Source: JAUVXJ01 sp034411995 (lineage in GTDB: Bacteria > Chloroflexota > Anaerolineae > UBA7937 > B3-Chlor). Taken from it: a stretch of DNA of 64,000 nt. Both the position numbers and the translations under genes were made by a program. The stretch is taken from positions 1 to 64,000 of the forward strand of contig DAOUME010000020.1 of assembly GCA_034411995.1 (NCBI GenBank). Direction: 5' to 3'. The notes under the pieces were generated by a model that was not told where the DNA came from, made no database searches, and was given only the letters and a program-made list of their open reading frames with translations. Shown one piece after another: positions 25,622 to 32,566 of the stretch (positions are counted from its first letter, which is position 1; the number at the start of each line of letters is the position of its first letter).

Positions 25622-26011
25622 TCATAGCTCAGACACACAGGGGGTGAGGCGCGCGGTGGTGTTTGCAGACACGAGCTTTGGACTCGTCTTCAGGGACCTC
25701 ACAGGAGCCCGCGCAACCTCGCCGGTGTTGGTGAACTGGTGCTCCTCCATAGGCGGCACGAACACGGTGTCGCCCGGGCCCAAGGCCACCTCTCTGCCGC
25801 CTCCGTACACCCTGCCCTTGCCGGACAGGACGAAGACCTCGTGCTCCCAGTCGTGGGAGTGGAGCGGTGAGGAAGCGCCTGGCTCCACGTCGAAGACGCG
25901 CATCACGAAGTTCGGCGCCCCTTCTTTCTCCCCGATGACGATACGGAGGCTCACGCCCTCAGCCTCTGTGGACTTCTCCAGCTTCACATCAGTGTAGTGA
26001 CGTGCGATCAT
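25622..26011 (-). CDS. cupin-domain protein, C-terminally truncated duplicate
   Basis: The first 97 residues are almost the same as the cupin at 19469-19810, including the metal-binding His/Glu set (HSHDWEHE and EEHQF). After HQFTNTG the sequence diverges completely, and the frame runs 32 unrelated residues (EVARAPVRSLKTS...) to a chance stop. The last core beta-strand is therefore missing and the protein is probably not functional. The breakpoint coincides with the edge of the segment carrying the helicase gene. Confidence 0.65.
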   Translation of the reverse strand: MIARHYTDVKLEKSTEAEGVSLRIVIGEKEGAPNFVMRVFDVEPGASSPLHSHDWEHEVFVLSGKGRVYGGGREVALGPGDTVFVPPMEEHQFTNTGEVARAPVRSLKTSPKLVSANTTARLTPCVSEL

Positions 26012-26115
26012 CTCTCTCCCTCGTTCGCGTAGTGGTCGGTAGATTCTCTCTCATGTCACCCTCAAGCCAGTGCTCCCGGCGGTGACGAGATCCCCGGCCA
26101 GGTATTGTACCATAC
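25709..26115. repeat. right copy of the ~410-nt direct repeat
   Basis: Direct copy of 19506-19915; see that entry. Its left edge marks where the cupin reading frame is broken. Confidence 0.7.
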
Positions 26116-26671
26116 CGTCAGCGAGCCGGCACCACGCAGGGATCCATGTGGACACGCGGCTCCACCTCGTGCACAGCTCGGCGCGTACTCCCCGATTCAT
26201 CGCCTCGTCGGGCCTCCAGGGAGGCTAACTTCCTGGCATAGTAGGGGCACGGCGTGCCGGGCCCCTACAGAGAGGCCTCCCGGCCGGGGCCGGTGCAACA
26301 CCACTCGACCATCCCTGAGGGTTAGCGCTGATCCGCGGGACGATGCGATTCTCGATCCAGGCCTGCGGTTGGCAGAATCGCCTACGCGTCATCACCTGGG
26401 CGATGCTTGACAACCAGCAGTGGCTCTGATATGTTAGCATGACAATGGAATTGGTCGACAATAGGGTCTTGACCTGGCTGGGTCTTGCGTTCTCGAGAGA
26501 GGGCCACCAACCCCATCTCCCCCCGCAAGCGGGTGGCCTGTTCCCTTTGCCGGACCCGCATCCATGCAGAGGCAATCAGGCCGAGATCGGGCGGCCCTGT
26601 GCTCCAAACGCCGGGCAGCGGGGCGGCATCGCGTGTGGATGACATGTCACAGGGCAAACAGGAGGGGTGAG
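26116..26671 (+). other. intergenic region and leader of the beta-helix gene
   Basis: No supported gene. After the promoter at 26407-26435 there is a leader of about 230 nt with several G/C-rich inverted stretches. I see no riboswitch class that I can name. Confidence 0.35.
26407..26435 (+). promoter_or_regulatory. promoter of the beta-helix protein gene
   Basis: TTGACA (26407-26412), 17-nt spacer, TATGTT (26430-26435), facing the secreted beta-helix protein gene. Confidence 0.5.
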
Positions 26672-28708
26672 ATGGGAAAGCACGTACTCACTATCGCGGG
26701 CCTGGTCCTCTTGTGCCTTCTGATGGCATGGGGAGCCGCCATCGGCTCGCTGGGCACGGTGACGGTGAACTCGACCACCGATACGAGCGATGGGGACACC
26801 TCTTCGATCAGCACTCTGATCGCGGCCCCAGGGGACGATGGCGTCATCTCGTTGCGGGAGGCCATCGAAGCCAGCAACAGCACTTCTGGCAGTGACACCA
26901 TCTCCTTCAACATCCCCCTCACTGACACAGGCTATGCGGTGAGCGGGATCACCGGTACCTGGACCATCTCCCTGACCAGCTCCCTCCCCACCCTCACCGG
27001 CGGCGGCACGGTCATCAGCGGGACCACCCAGGCCGCCAATCAGGGCGACCGCAACCCCGACGGTCCAGAGATAGAAATCAGCGGCGCGCTCTTGAGCGGC
27101 ACCTTTTGTCTGGTCATCGAATCGGCCGGCAACGTCGTTCACGGACTGGTCATCAACCAGTGTCCATTGGCCGGCGTGACCATTCAAAAGGCCGGTTCCA
27201 ACTACAACACCGTGTCCGGCAGCTACCTCGGCACTGATGCTTCTGGTTCTTCAGATCTGGGCAACAAGTCTGGCGTATGGATCGGCGATGGGGCCGAGGG
27301 CAACGTCGGCGGCGGGGACACCCCTGGGGAAAGAAACGTGATCTCCGGAAACGACCAATACGGAGTCTATATCTACAACGGCGCAGACCGGAACACCGTC
27401 TCAGGCAACTACATCGGCACAGACGCCACAGGCACCCAGGCCCTGGGCAACACGGAGACGGGCGTAGGCATCGCTTATGGCCCACAGAACAACACGGTAG
27501 GCGGGGACACCGAAGGAGAAAGAAACGTCATCTCCGGCAATGATGGTGATGGAGTGTCTATCGGAGGAAGTGACACGATGAGTAACACGGTATCCGGTAA
27601 CTTCATCGGCACCGTGGTAAGCGGCACTCAGGGGCTGGGGAACGGCGGCATAGGCGTCGTCGTCGGCGGAGGCGCTCAGAGCAACACCGTGGGAGGGGAC
27701 ATCGTAGGCGAGAGAAACGTGATCTCTGCCAACTGGATGGGCGTGAGTATCGGCGGCACCGACACCATGACCAACACCGTCTCCGGGAACTACATCGGCA
27801 CCGACGCCACCGGCTCGTCAGACCTGGGCAACACCAATGCTGGTCTGAGGATCACCTCAGGGGGCCAGTACAACAGAGTCGGGGGCCAGACGGCAGGAAA
27901 GAGGAATGTCATCTCTGGAAATGGCTTCTACGGCGTGGAGATCGGCGGAAGCGGAGCCGATCATAACACTGTGTCCGGCAATTACATCGGAACCGATGCG
28001 GGGGGCACTGAGGAGCTGGGCAACACCTACGACGGCGTCTTCATTGGGAATGGCGCTGAAGACAACACCATCGGGGGCCAGACGGCCGAGGAGAGGAACG
28101 TCATCGCGGCCAGCACCTATAGCGGGGTGCACATTAACGGGGCGGGCACAGACGGGAACACGGTGTCTCACAACTACATCGGCACCGATCTTACGGGCAG
28201 TGAGGACAAAGGCAACACCTGGGACGGCGTCAGAATCGACGCTGGAGCAAAGGACAACACCATAGGCCCCCACAACCTCATCGCCCACAACGACAGACGG
28301 GGGGTCTACGTGGATGGTACCGGCACAACAGGCAACACCATCGCTCAGAACAGCATCCACGGCAACGGCGGCACCCTCTATCTGGGCATTGACCTCAACG
28401 CCGGTGGAAACGACGAAATCCCCGCGCCTACTGTGGTCACCTCCAGTGACCCATGCACTGTGCTGGGGACGGCCGTGGCAGGCAACACGGTGGAGGTGTT
28501 CACCGGGCCTGACGAGGAGGGCAAGACATACCTGGCGACCGCCGTGGCCGATGGCGCGGGCGATTGGACTGTCGTCGGTCCCTTCAACTTCGACACCTAT
28601 GTCACCGCCACGGCTACCGATGGCAGCGGCAACACGTCGGAGTTTTCAGCAGAGGTGGAATCCGACTGCCACCTGCTTTTCCTGCCCCTGGGTGTGAAGA
28701 ACTACTGA
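26672..28708 (+). CDS. secreted right-handed beta-helix repeat protein
   Basis: 678-residue exported protein. It starts with a signal peptide (MGKHVLTIAGLVLLCLLMAWGAA), then a segment 'SLREAIEASNSTSGSDTISFNIP' like the CSLREA region of many beta-helix proteins. From about residue 150 to 590 it is built of repeated units NTVSGNYIGTDA(T)G...LGN...GV.I..GA..NTVGG...GERNVISGN, which form parallel beta-helix coils. A short domain 'TVVTSSDPCTVLGTAVAGNTVEVF' follows and the protein ends LFLPLGVKNY. I know that ending (LPL..KN) as common in Anaerolineae exported proteins. GGAGGGG precedes the ATG. Likely a surface protein binding or cutting a polysaccharide; no catalytic residues identified. Confidence 0.85.
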   Translation: MGKHVLTIAGLVLLCLLMAWGAAIGSLGTVTVNSTTDTSDGDTSSISTLIAAPGDDGVISLREAIEASNSTSGSDTISFNIPLTDTGYAVSGITGTWTISLTSSLPTLTGGGTVISGTTQAANQGDRNPDGPEIEISGALLSGTFCLVIESAGNVVHGLVINQCPLAGVTIQKAGSNYNTVSGSYLGTDASGSSDLGNKSGVWIGDGAEGNVGGGDTPGERNVISGNDQYGVYIYNGADRNTVSGNYIGTDATGTQALGNTETGVGIAYGPQNNTVGGDTEGERNVISGNDGDGVSIGGSDTMSNTVSGNFIGTVVSGTQGLGNGGIGVVVGGGAQSNTVGGDIVGERNVISANWMGVSIGGTDTMTNTVSGNYIGTDATGSSDLGNTNAGLRITSGGQYNRVGGQTAGKRNVISGNGFYGVEIGGSGADHNTVSGNYIGTDAGGTEELGNTYDGVFIGNGAEDNTIGGQTAEERNVIAASTYSGVHINGAGTDGNTVSHNYIGTDLTGSEDKGNTWDGVRIDAGAKDNTIGPHNLIAHNDRRGVYVDGTGTTGNTIAQNSIHGNGGTLYLGIDLNAGGNDEIPAPTVVTSSDPCTVLGTAVAGNTVEVFTGPDEEGKTYLATAVADGAGDWTVVGPFNFDTYVTATATDGSGNTSEFSAEVESDCHLLFLPLGVKNY

Positions 28709-28910
28709 CCGCTTTCCGAGAGGCGTCGGTTTCCGTACGTGCCTGGCGCCTGTGCCGCGCAGGGCCGAACCTCCGGGTCTTCACGCCCCTGAGAGTACGG
28801 CAGGTGTGCTGTACTCTGACCTGTACGGCAACCTGGTGCCTAGTCCACGGAAGAGCAGAGGTGCCTCGCTTCCCGTAGCGCAGCGATCGGCAGACGGTTT
28901 TGCTGCCCCT

Positions 28911-29000
28911 CTGTCATCATGAGCGAAGCGAAGGATCTCCAGCGAATGCCTCCCTTCAGTTGCGCTCAGGGTAGGCCCTTCGGCTTCGCTCAGGGCTAGT
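28911..29000. repeat. dispersed 'GAGCGAAGCGAAGGATCT' repeat
   Basis: TGTCATCATGAGCGAAGCGAAGGATCT followed by GCGCTCAGGG and CTTCGCTCAGGGC forms an imperfect inverted repeat related to the elements at 32180-32273 and 32476-32513. The 28709-29094 interval contains no gene. Confidence 0.5.
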
Positions 29001-29094
29001 TCTGGACGCCGCCTCAGAATCACCCCGGGCTGAAGCCGGATCAGGCCCCGGGAGGCCCCCTCGCGCCCGACATCCTTCCAGAGAAGCACAAGAT

Positions 29095-29124
29095 TTGACA
29101 CACGCGCCTGCCGTAGACTATGAT
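29095..29124 (+). promoter_or_regulatory. promoter of the epimerase-phosphodiesterase operon
   Basis: TTGACA (29095-29100), 18-nt spacer, TATGAT (29119-29124). It lies 37 nt before the epimerase start and rules out an earlier in-frame ATG that overlaps the -10. Confidence 0.6.
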
Positions 29125-29161
29125 ACCCCAGTCTGCACAGCCCAGAGGCAGGAGGAAATAC

Positions 29162-30184
29162 ATGTCCAGAGTCCTGGTCACCGGGGGAGCGGGCTTCATC
29201 GGCAGCAACGTTTGCCACCGGTTGCTCTCCCAGGGTCACGAAGTGATCATCTACGACAATCTCAGCAGGCAAGGCACCGAGAAGAACGTGGCCTGGCTGA
29301 GGGAAAATCACGGGGAGGGGTTCTCCCTGGTGCAGGCGGACGTGCGCGACTACCCTGCCCTCAAGGAGGCCGTGCAAGGTTGTGACGTCATCTACCACCA
29401 CGCCGCCCAGGTGGCCGTGACCTGGTCGGTGAGCGATCCCAGGGAGGACTTCGAGGTCAACGCGCTGGGCACGTTGAACGTCCTGGAGGCAGCCAGGGCC
29501 AGCGATCCCCCACCCATCGTGCTCTACACCTCCACCAACAAGGTCTACGGGGGCATGGAAGAGGTGAAGATCGTGGAGCTGGACACGCGACACGCCTACG
29601 CCTCCCTGCCTCAGGGTGTGTCGGAAGCGCAGCCCCTCGACTTTCACTCTCCCTACGGCTGCTCCAAGGGCGCGGCCGACCAGTACGTTCGGGACTACGC
29701 CCGCATCTATGGCCTGAAGACAGTGGTCTTCCGCATGTCTTGTATCTACGGCCCACGGCAGTTCGGTGTGGAAGATCAAGGGTGGGTGGCCCACTTCCTC
29801 ATCTCCTCCGTCCTCGGGCGGCCCATCACCATCTACGGCGACGGAAAGCAGGTCCGGGATATCCTCTACGTCGACGATCTCGTGGAGGCCTTCGGGCGTG
29901 CAGTGGAGCGCATCGACGTCTGCTCCGGCCAGGTGTACAACATGGGCGGCGGACCCCAGAATACCATGTCGGTGTGGGCGGAGTTCCACGAGTACCTCCA
30001 GGAACTGCTGGGCCACGATGTCACCGTGAGCTACGGCGACTGGCGCCCGGGAGACCAACTGGTGTACGTCAGCGATACCAGCAAGGCCGAGCGGGAGCTC
30101 GGCTGGAGGCCCCGCACCCCGGTCAGGGAGGGCATAGAGAAGCTCTTCCGCTGGGTGGTGGACAACAAGGGCCTGTTCCAGTAG
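29162..30184 (+). CDS. NAD-dependent epimerase/dehydratase, CDP-paratose 2-epimerase-like
   Basis: 340-residue extended SDR enzyme. The NAD-binding GGAGFIG is at 8-14 and the catalytic YxxxK at Tyr165/Lys169 (SPYGCSKG). The blocks 'AAQVAVTWSVSDPREDFEVNALGTLNVLEA', 'TSTNKVYGG', 'FRMSCIYGPRQFGVEDQGWVAHF' and 'GDGKQVRDILYVDDLVEA' closely follow CDP-paratose/CDP-tyvelose 2-epimerase-type proteins. The substrate is thus probably a nucleotide-linked deoxyhexose, but UDP-sugar use cannot be excluded. AGGAGG stands before the ATG. It is followed after 18 nt by the phosphodiesterase gene, suggesting an operon for surface sugar synthesis. Confidence 0.88.
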   Translation: MSRVLVTGGAGFIGSNVCHRLLSQGHEVIIYDNLSRQGTEKNVAWLRENHGEGFSLVQADVRDYPALKEAVQGCDVIYHHAAQVAVTWSVSDPREDFEVNALGTLNVLEAARASDPPPIVLYTSTNKVYGGMEEVKIVELDTRHAYASLPQGVSEAQPLDFHSPYGCSKGAADQYVRDYARIYGLKTVVFRMSCIYGPRQFGVEDQGWVAHFLISSVLGRPITIYGDGKQVRDILYVDDLVEAFGRAVERIDVCSGQVYNMGGGPQNTMSVWAEFHEYLQELLGHDVTVSYGDWRPGDQLVYVSDTSKAERELGWRPRTPVREGIEKLFRWVVDNKGLFQ

Positions 30185-30202
30185 AGCGGAGAACTCAGCA
30201 AC

Positions 30203-31549
30203 GTGGGTCTGTTCGACAGGCGGAAGGCCAAGGGCAAGAAGGTCGTGATCATCGGTCCCGATGGCACGCCTCTCAGTCTGGTCGAGCGTCTCATAGCCCA
30301 GGGAGAGCTGCCCAACTTCGCCCGTATCTTCCGGGACGGCAGCGTGAAGCCCATGACCTCCTCCATCCCGGCCGTGTCCTCCGTAGCCTGGTCCTCGTTC
30401 ATGACCGGTAGGAACCCCGGCAAACACGGCATCTACGGCTTCCTGGATCATCGTCCCCACTCCTACGACACCTTCATCCCCAACTCCAGGGCCATGCACG
30501 GGGAAACGCTGTGGGAGATCCTCAGCAGGCACGGCAAGCGGGTCGTGGTGATGAACGTGCCGGTTACCTACCCACCCAGGCAGGTCAACGGCATTCTGGT
30601 GGCCGGCTTCCTGGCGCCCAAACTGGAGAAGGGCACCTATCCGCCTGCCGTCGGGGAACGGCTAGTCAACATGGGCTACCGCCTAGACGTCGATCCCTGG
30701 CAGGCCAGAAACGACAGGGACAAGTTCGTCGAGGACCTCTACTACACCCTCGACAAGCGCGAGGAAGCGATGCTCCACTTCATGGACACCGAGGAGTGGG
30801 ACTTCTTCATGCTCCAGATCATGGAGACCGACCGCCTGCACCACTTCCTGTGGGAGGAGATGGAGACGGAAGATCCGAAATACGCGCCCGCCTTCCTGGA
30901 GCTATATCGCAGGCTGGACGGACTCCTGGGAAGGCTGTACGACCGGCTGGCCGCTGACGTGACCCTGATCGTGATGTCCGACCACGGCTTCACCCTGATG
31001 AAGAGGGAGGTCTACGTCAACCGCTGGCTCCAGGACTACGGCTGGCTCTCCTTCACCCAGGACCCTCCCGAGTCGCTGGGGGACATAGACCCCCATTCCA
31101 GGGCCTACAGCATGGACCCGGGACGCCTCTTCGTCAACCTGCGGGGCCGGGAGCCCCTGGGCAGCGTGGACCCGGGGAAGGAGTACGAGGCCCTGCGAGA
31201 GGAGCTGATGCAGTCCCTCTCCGGCCTCCAGGACCCTGACAGCGGCGAGCCCATGATCGAGAGAGTGTACCGGCGCGAGGAGATCTACAGCGGGGAGTGC
31301 TATCCCCAGGCGCCAGACCTGGTAGCCATGCCCCACAGGGGCTACGATCTCAAAGGCTCCCTGAGCAAGGATGTCCTCACCGATAGAGGGGTTATCACCG
31401 GGGCGCACACCTACGACGATGCCATGCTCTACGTCCGCGGGCAGGAAATCGGGAAAGAAGTGGTCTCCATCGTGGACGTGATGCCCACCATCCTCCACCT
31501 GATGGGCGTGCCTATCCCTCAGGACGTGGACGGCGAGGTCCTGTTCTAG
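30203..31549 (+). CDS. alkaline-phosphatase-superfamily phosphodiesterase / nucleotide pyrophosphatase
   Basis: 448-residue enzyme of the type I phosphodiesterase family. Metal-site and nucleophile motifs are recognisable: IIGPDGTPL near the N-terminus, 'PAVSSVAWSSFMTGRNPGKHGIYGF' with the presumptive Ser nucleophile, 'METDRLHHFLW', and MSDHGF later on for the second metal site. There is no signal peptide, so it is cytosolic. Such proteins in Chloroflexi and archaea often neighbour glycan genes and may hydrolyse nucleotide-sugars or lipid phosphates. The start is GTG, 18 nt after the epimerase stop. Confidence 0.88.
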   Translation: MGLFDRRKAKGKKVVIIGPDGTPLSLVERLIAQGELPNFARIFRDGSVKPMTSSIPAVSSVAWSSFMTGRNPGKHGIYGFLDHRPHSYDTFIPNSRAMHGETLWEILSRHGKRVVVMNVPVTYPPRQVNGILVAGFLAPKLEKGTYPPAVGERLVNMGYRLDVDPWQARNDRDKFVEDLYYTLDKREEAMLHFMDTEEWDFFMLQIMETDRLHHFLWEEMETEDPKYAPAFLELYRRLDGLLGRLYDRLAADVTLIVMSDHGFTLMKREVYVNRWLQDYGWLSFTQDPPESLGDIDPHSRAYSMDPGRLFVNLRGREPLGSVDPGKEYEALREELMQSLSGLQDPDSGEPMIERVYRREEIYSGECYPQAPDLVAMPHRGYDLKGSLSKDVLTDRGVITGAHTYDDAMLYVRGQEIGKEVVSIVDVMPTILHLMGVPIPQDVDGEVLF

Positions 31550-31574
31550 GGTTCGCCGCAGCGGCCCCCGACGC

Positions 31575-32018
31575 TCAACCCTCCCCAGGCTTCCTGCGAG
31601 CAGGCCGCGCTTCCGTCAGTTCCACCTCCAGGCCTCCGCTGAAGGCGGCGACCAGATTGTAGACCCACCCCGCCAGGTCCCCCACCAGAAGGAAGAGCAA
31701 CCCGCCCAGGCCCGAGCCCAGGGCCACGAAGAGGAAGAACAGACCCCAGGAGAGGCTGTCCGCCCAGCGAGCGCCACGCAGGAGCGATTCCAGGTGCAGA
31801 AGAGCGATGACGTCGACGGGGATCGGCTGGCCCAGAACGTATATCTGGGCCTGCTGCCAGCCCTCCAGCAGGCGGCGCATCCCGCCCACGACCAACAGGC
31901 CACTACAGCCCAGGATGAGGCTGGGGACGAAGCTCACCAGCACCCCTAGCAGGCAGCCAAATCTGCTCAAGGAACCCACGCTGATGCGCCGGATGCTGTA
32001 CCGGGTAGTCCCACTCAT
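31575..32018 (-). CDS. small membrane protein (DUF3566-like)
   Basis: 147-residue protein with a first hydrophobic helix at about 25-46 and a second strong one at about 88-118 ('LSWGLFFLFVALGSGLGGLLFLLVGDLAGWVYNLVAAF'), plus an arginine-rich N-terminus (YSIRRISVGSLSRFG). That layout resembles DUF3566 family membrane proteins; the assignment is tentative. It converges with the phosphodiesterase gene and is separated from the next gene by a repeat-rich interval. Confidence 0.6.
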   Translation of the reverse strand: MSGTTRYSIRRISVGSLSRFGCLLGVLVSFVPSLILGCSGLLVVGGMRRLLEGWQQAQIYVLGQPIPVDVIALLHLESLLRGARWADSLSWGLFFLFVALGSGLGGLLFLLVGDLAGWVYNLVAAFSGGLEVELTEARPARRKPGEG

Positions 32019-32091
32019 ACGCCCGTCCCTCCTGGTTCTCCGAGGCGCAACCCATTATACATGGACCTATCGGTCGCTACAAAGCCCGGCG

Positions 32092-32119
32092 CGTAGGGCA
32101 AACTCAAGTTTGCCCTACG
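32092..32119. repeat. perfect palindrome, 13-bp arms
   Basis: Arms CGTAGGGCAAACT and AGTTTGCCCTACG around a 2-nt centre. A second copy with 11-bp arms is at 32391-32414. The 32019-32515 interval is otherwise gene-free. Confidence 0.7.
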
Positions 32120-32179
32120 GAAGTGTTGAGGCGCCTGACTCTGACGAGTGGACCCACGGGTACACATCTCCGCGCTTCC

Positions 32180-32273
32180 CCTGTCACTCTGAGTGCAGCG
32201 AAGAGTCTCTTCCCAGATGCTCCCCTTCGGCTGAGCTCAGGGCAGGCCCTGCTTCGCGCCTCGGAATGACAGG
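32180..32273. repeat. ~94-nt element with CCTGTCA...TGACAGG ends (MITE-like)
   Basis: Begins CCTGTCACTCTGAG and ends GGAATGACAGG, so the outer 7 nt are inverted repeats. The interior 'GCAGCGAAGAGTCT' recurs at 32476-32513 and in diverged form at 28911-29000. Confidence 0.55.
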
Positions 32274-32390
32274 TAAGCCCAGGCCGTCGTTCAAGGTATG
32301 TCTAACCCCTTCCCACTCCGAATGGACCTCGTCACCACCATTCCCATCCCGCCGGTGGACATCCCGGGAGGCCTGCTTCTTCACCCCATA

Positions 32391-32414
32391 CAGGGCAAAC
32401 TCAAGTTTGCCCTG
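32391..32414. repeat. second copy of the palindrome, 11-bp arms
   Basis: Arms CAGGGCAAACT and AGTTTGCCCTG with centre CA; same core as 32092-32119. Confidence 0.7.
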
Positions 32415-32475
32415 CGGAGGCACAGAGCGGCCTGGCTCAGAAAGCGGGCTCGCGTCTGATTAGGTCCGCTCATGC

Positions 32476-32513
32476 CCTGTCACTCTGAGCGAAACGAAGA
32501 GTCTGGGAAGAGA
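32476..32513. repeat. partial copy of the CCTGTCACTCTGAG element
   Basis: CCTGTCACTCTGAGCGAAACGAAGAGTCT shares its left end with 32180-32273 and stops just before the promoter at 32516. Confidence 0.5.
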
Positions 32514-32515
32514 TA

Positions 32516-32544
32516 TTGACTTTTGCCTCTCGCGCCTCTATAAT
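32516..32544 (+). promoter_or_regulatory. promoter of the DUF2723 gene
   Basis: TTGACT (32516-32521), 17-nt spacer, TATAAT (32539-32544), 22 nt before the start codon. Confidence 0.7.
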
Positions 32545-32566
32545 CGAGTAACCTGGAGCGATCGCT

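Noticed and set aside
27200..28300. Regularly spaced repeats resembling a CRISPR or minisatellite
   Set aside because: The repeats keep reading frame and code for beta-helix coils; unit length and spacing vary and there are no cas genes.
28781..30532. 583-codon open frame on the minus strand
   Set aside because: It lies antisense to the epimerase and its flanks, and shows only His/Val/Asp-rich composition typical of the shadow of a high-GC gene; the plus strand holds clear NAD-binding and catalytic motifs.
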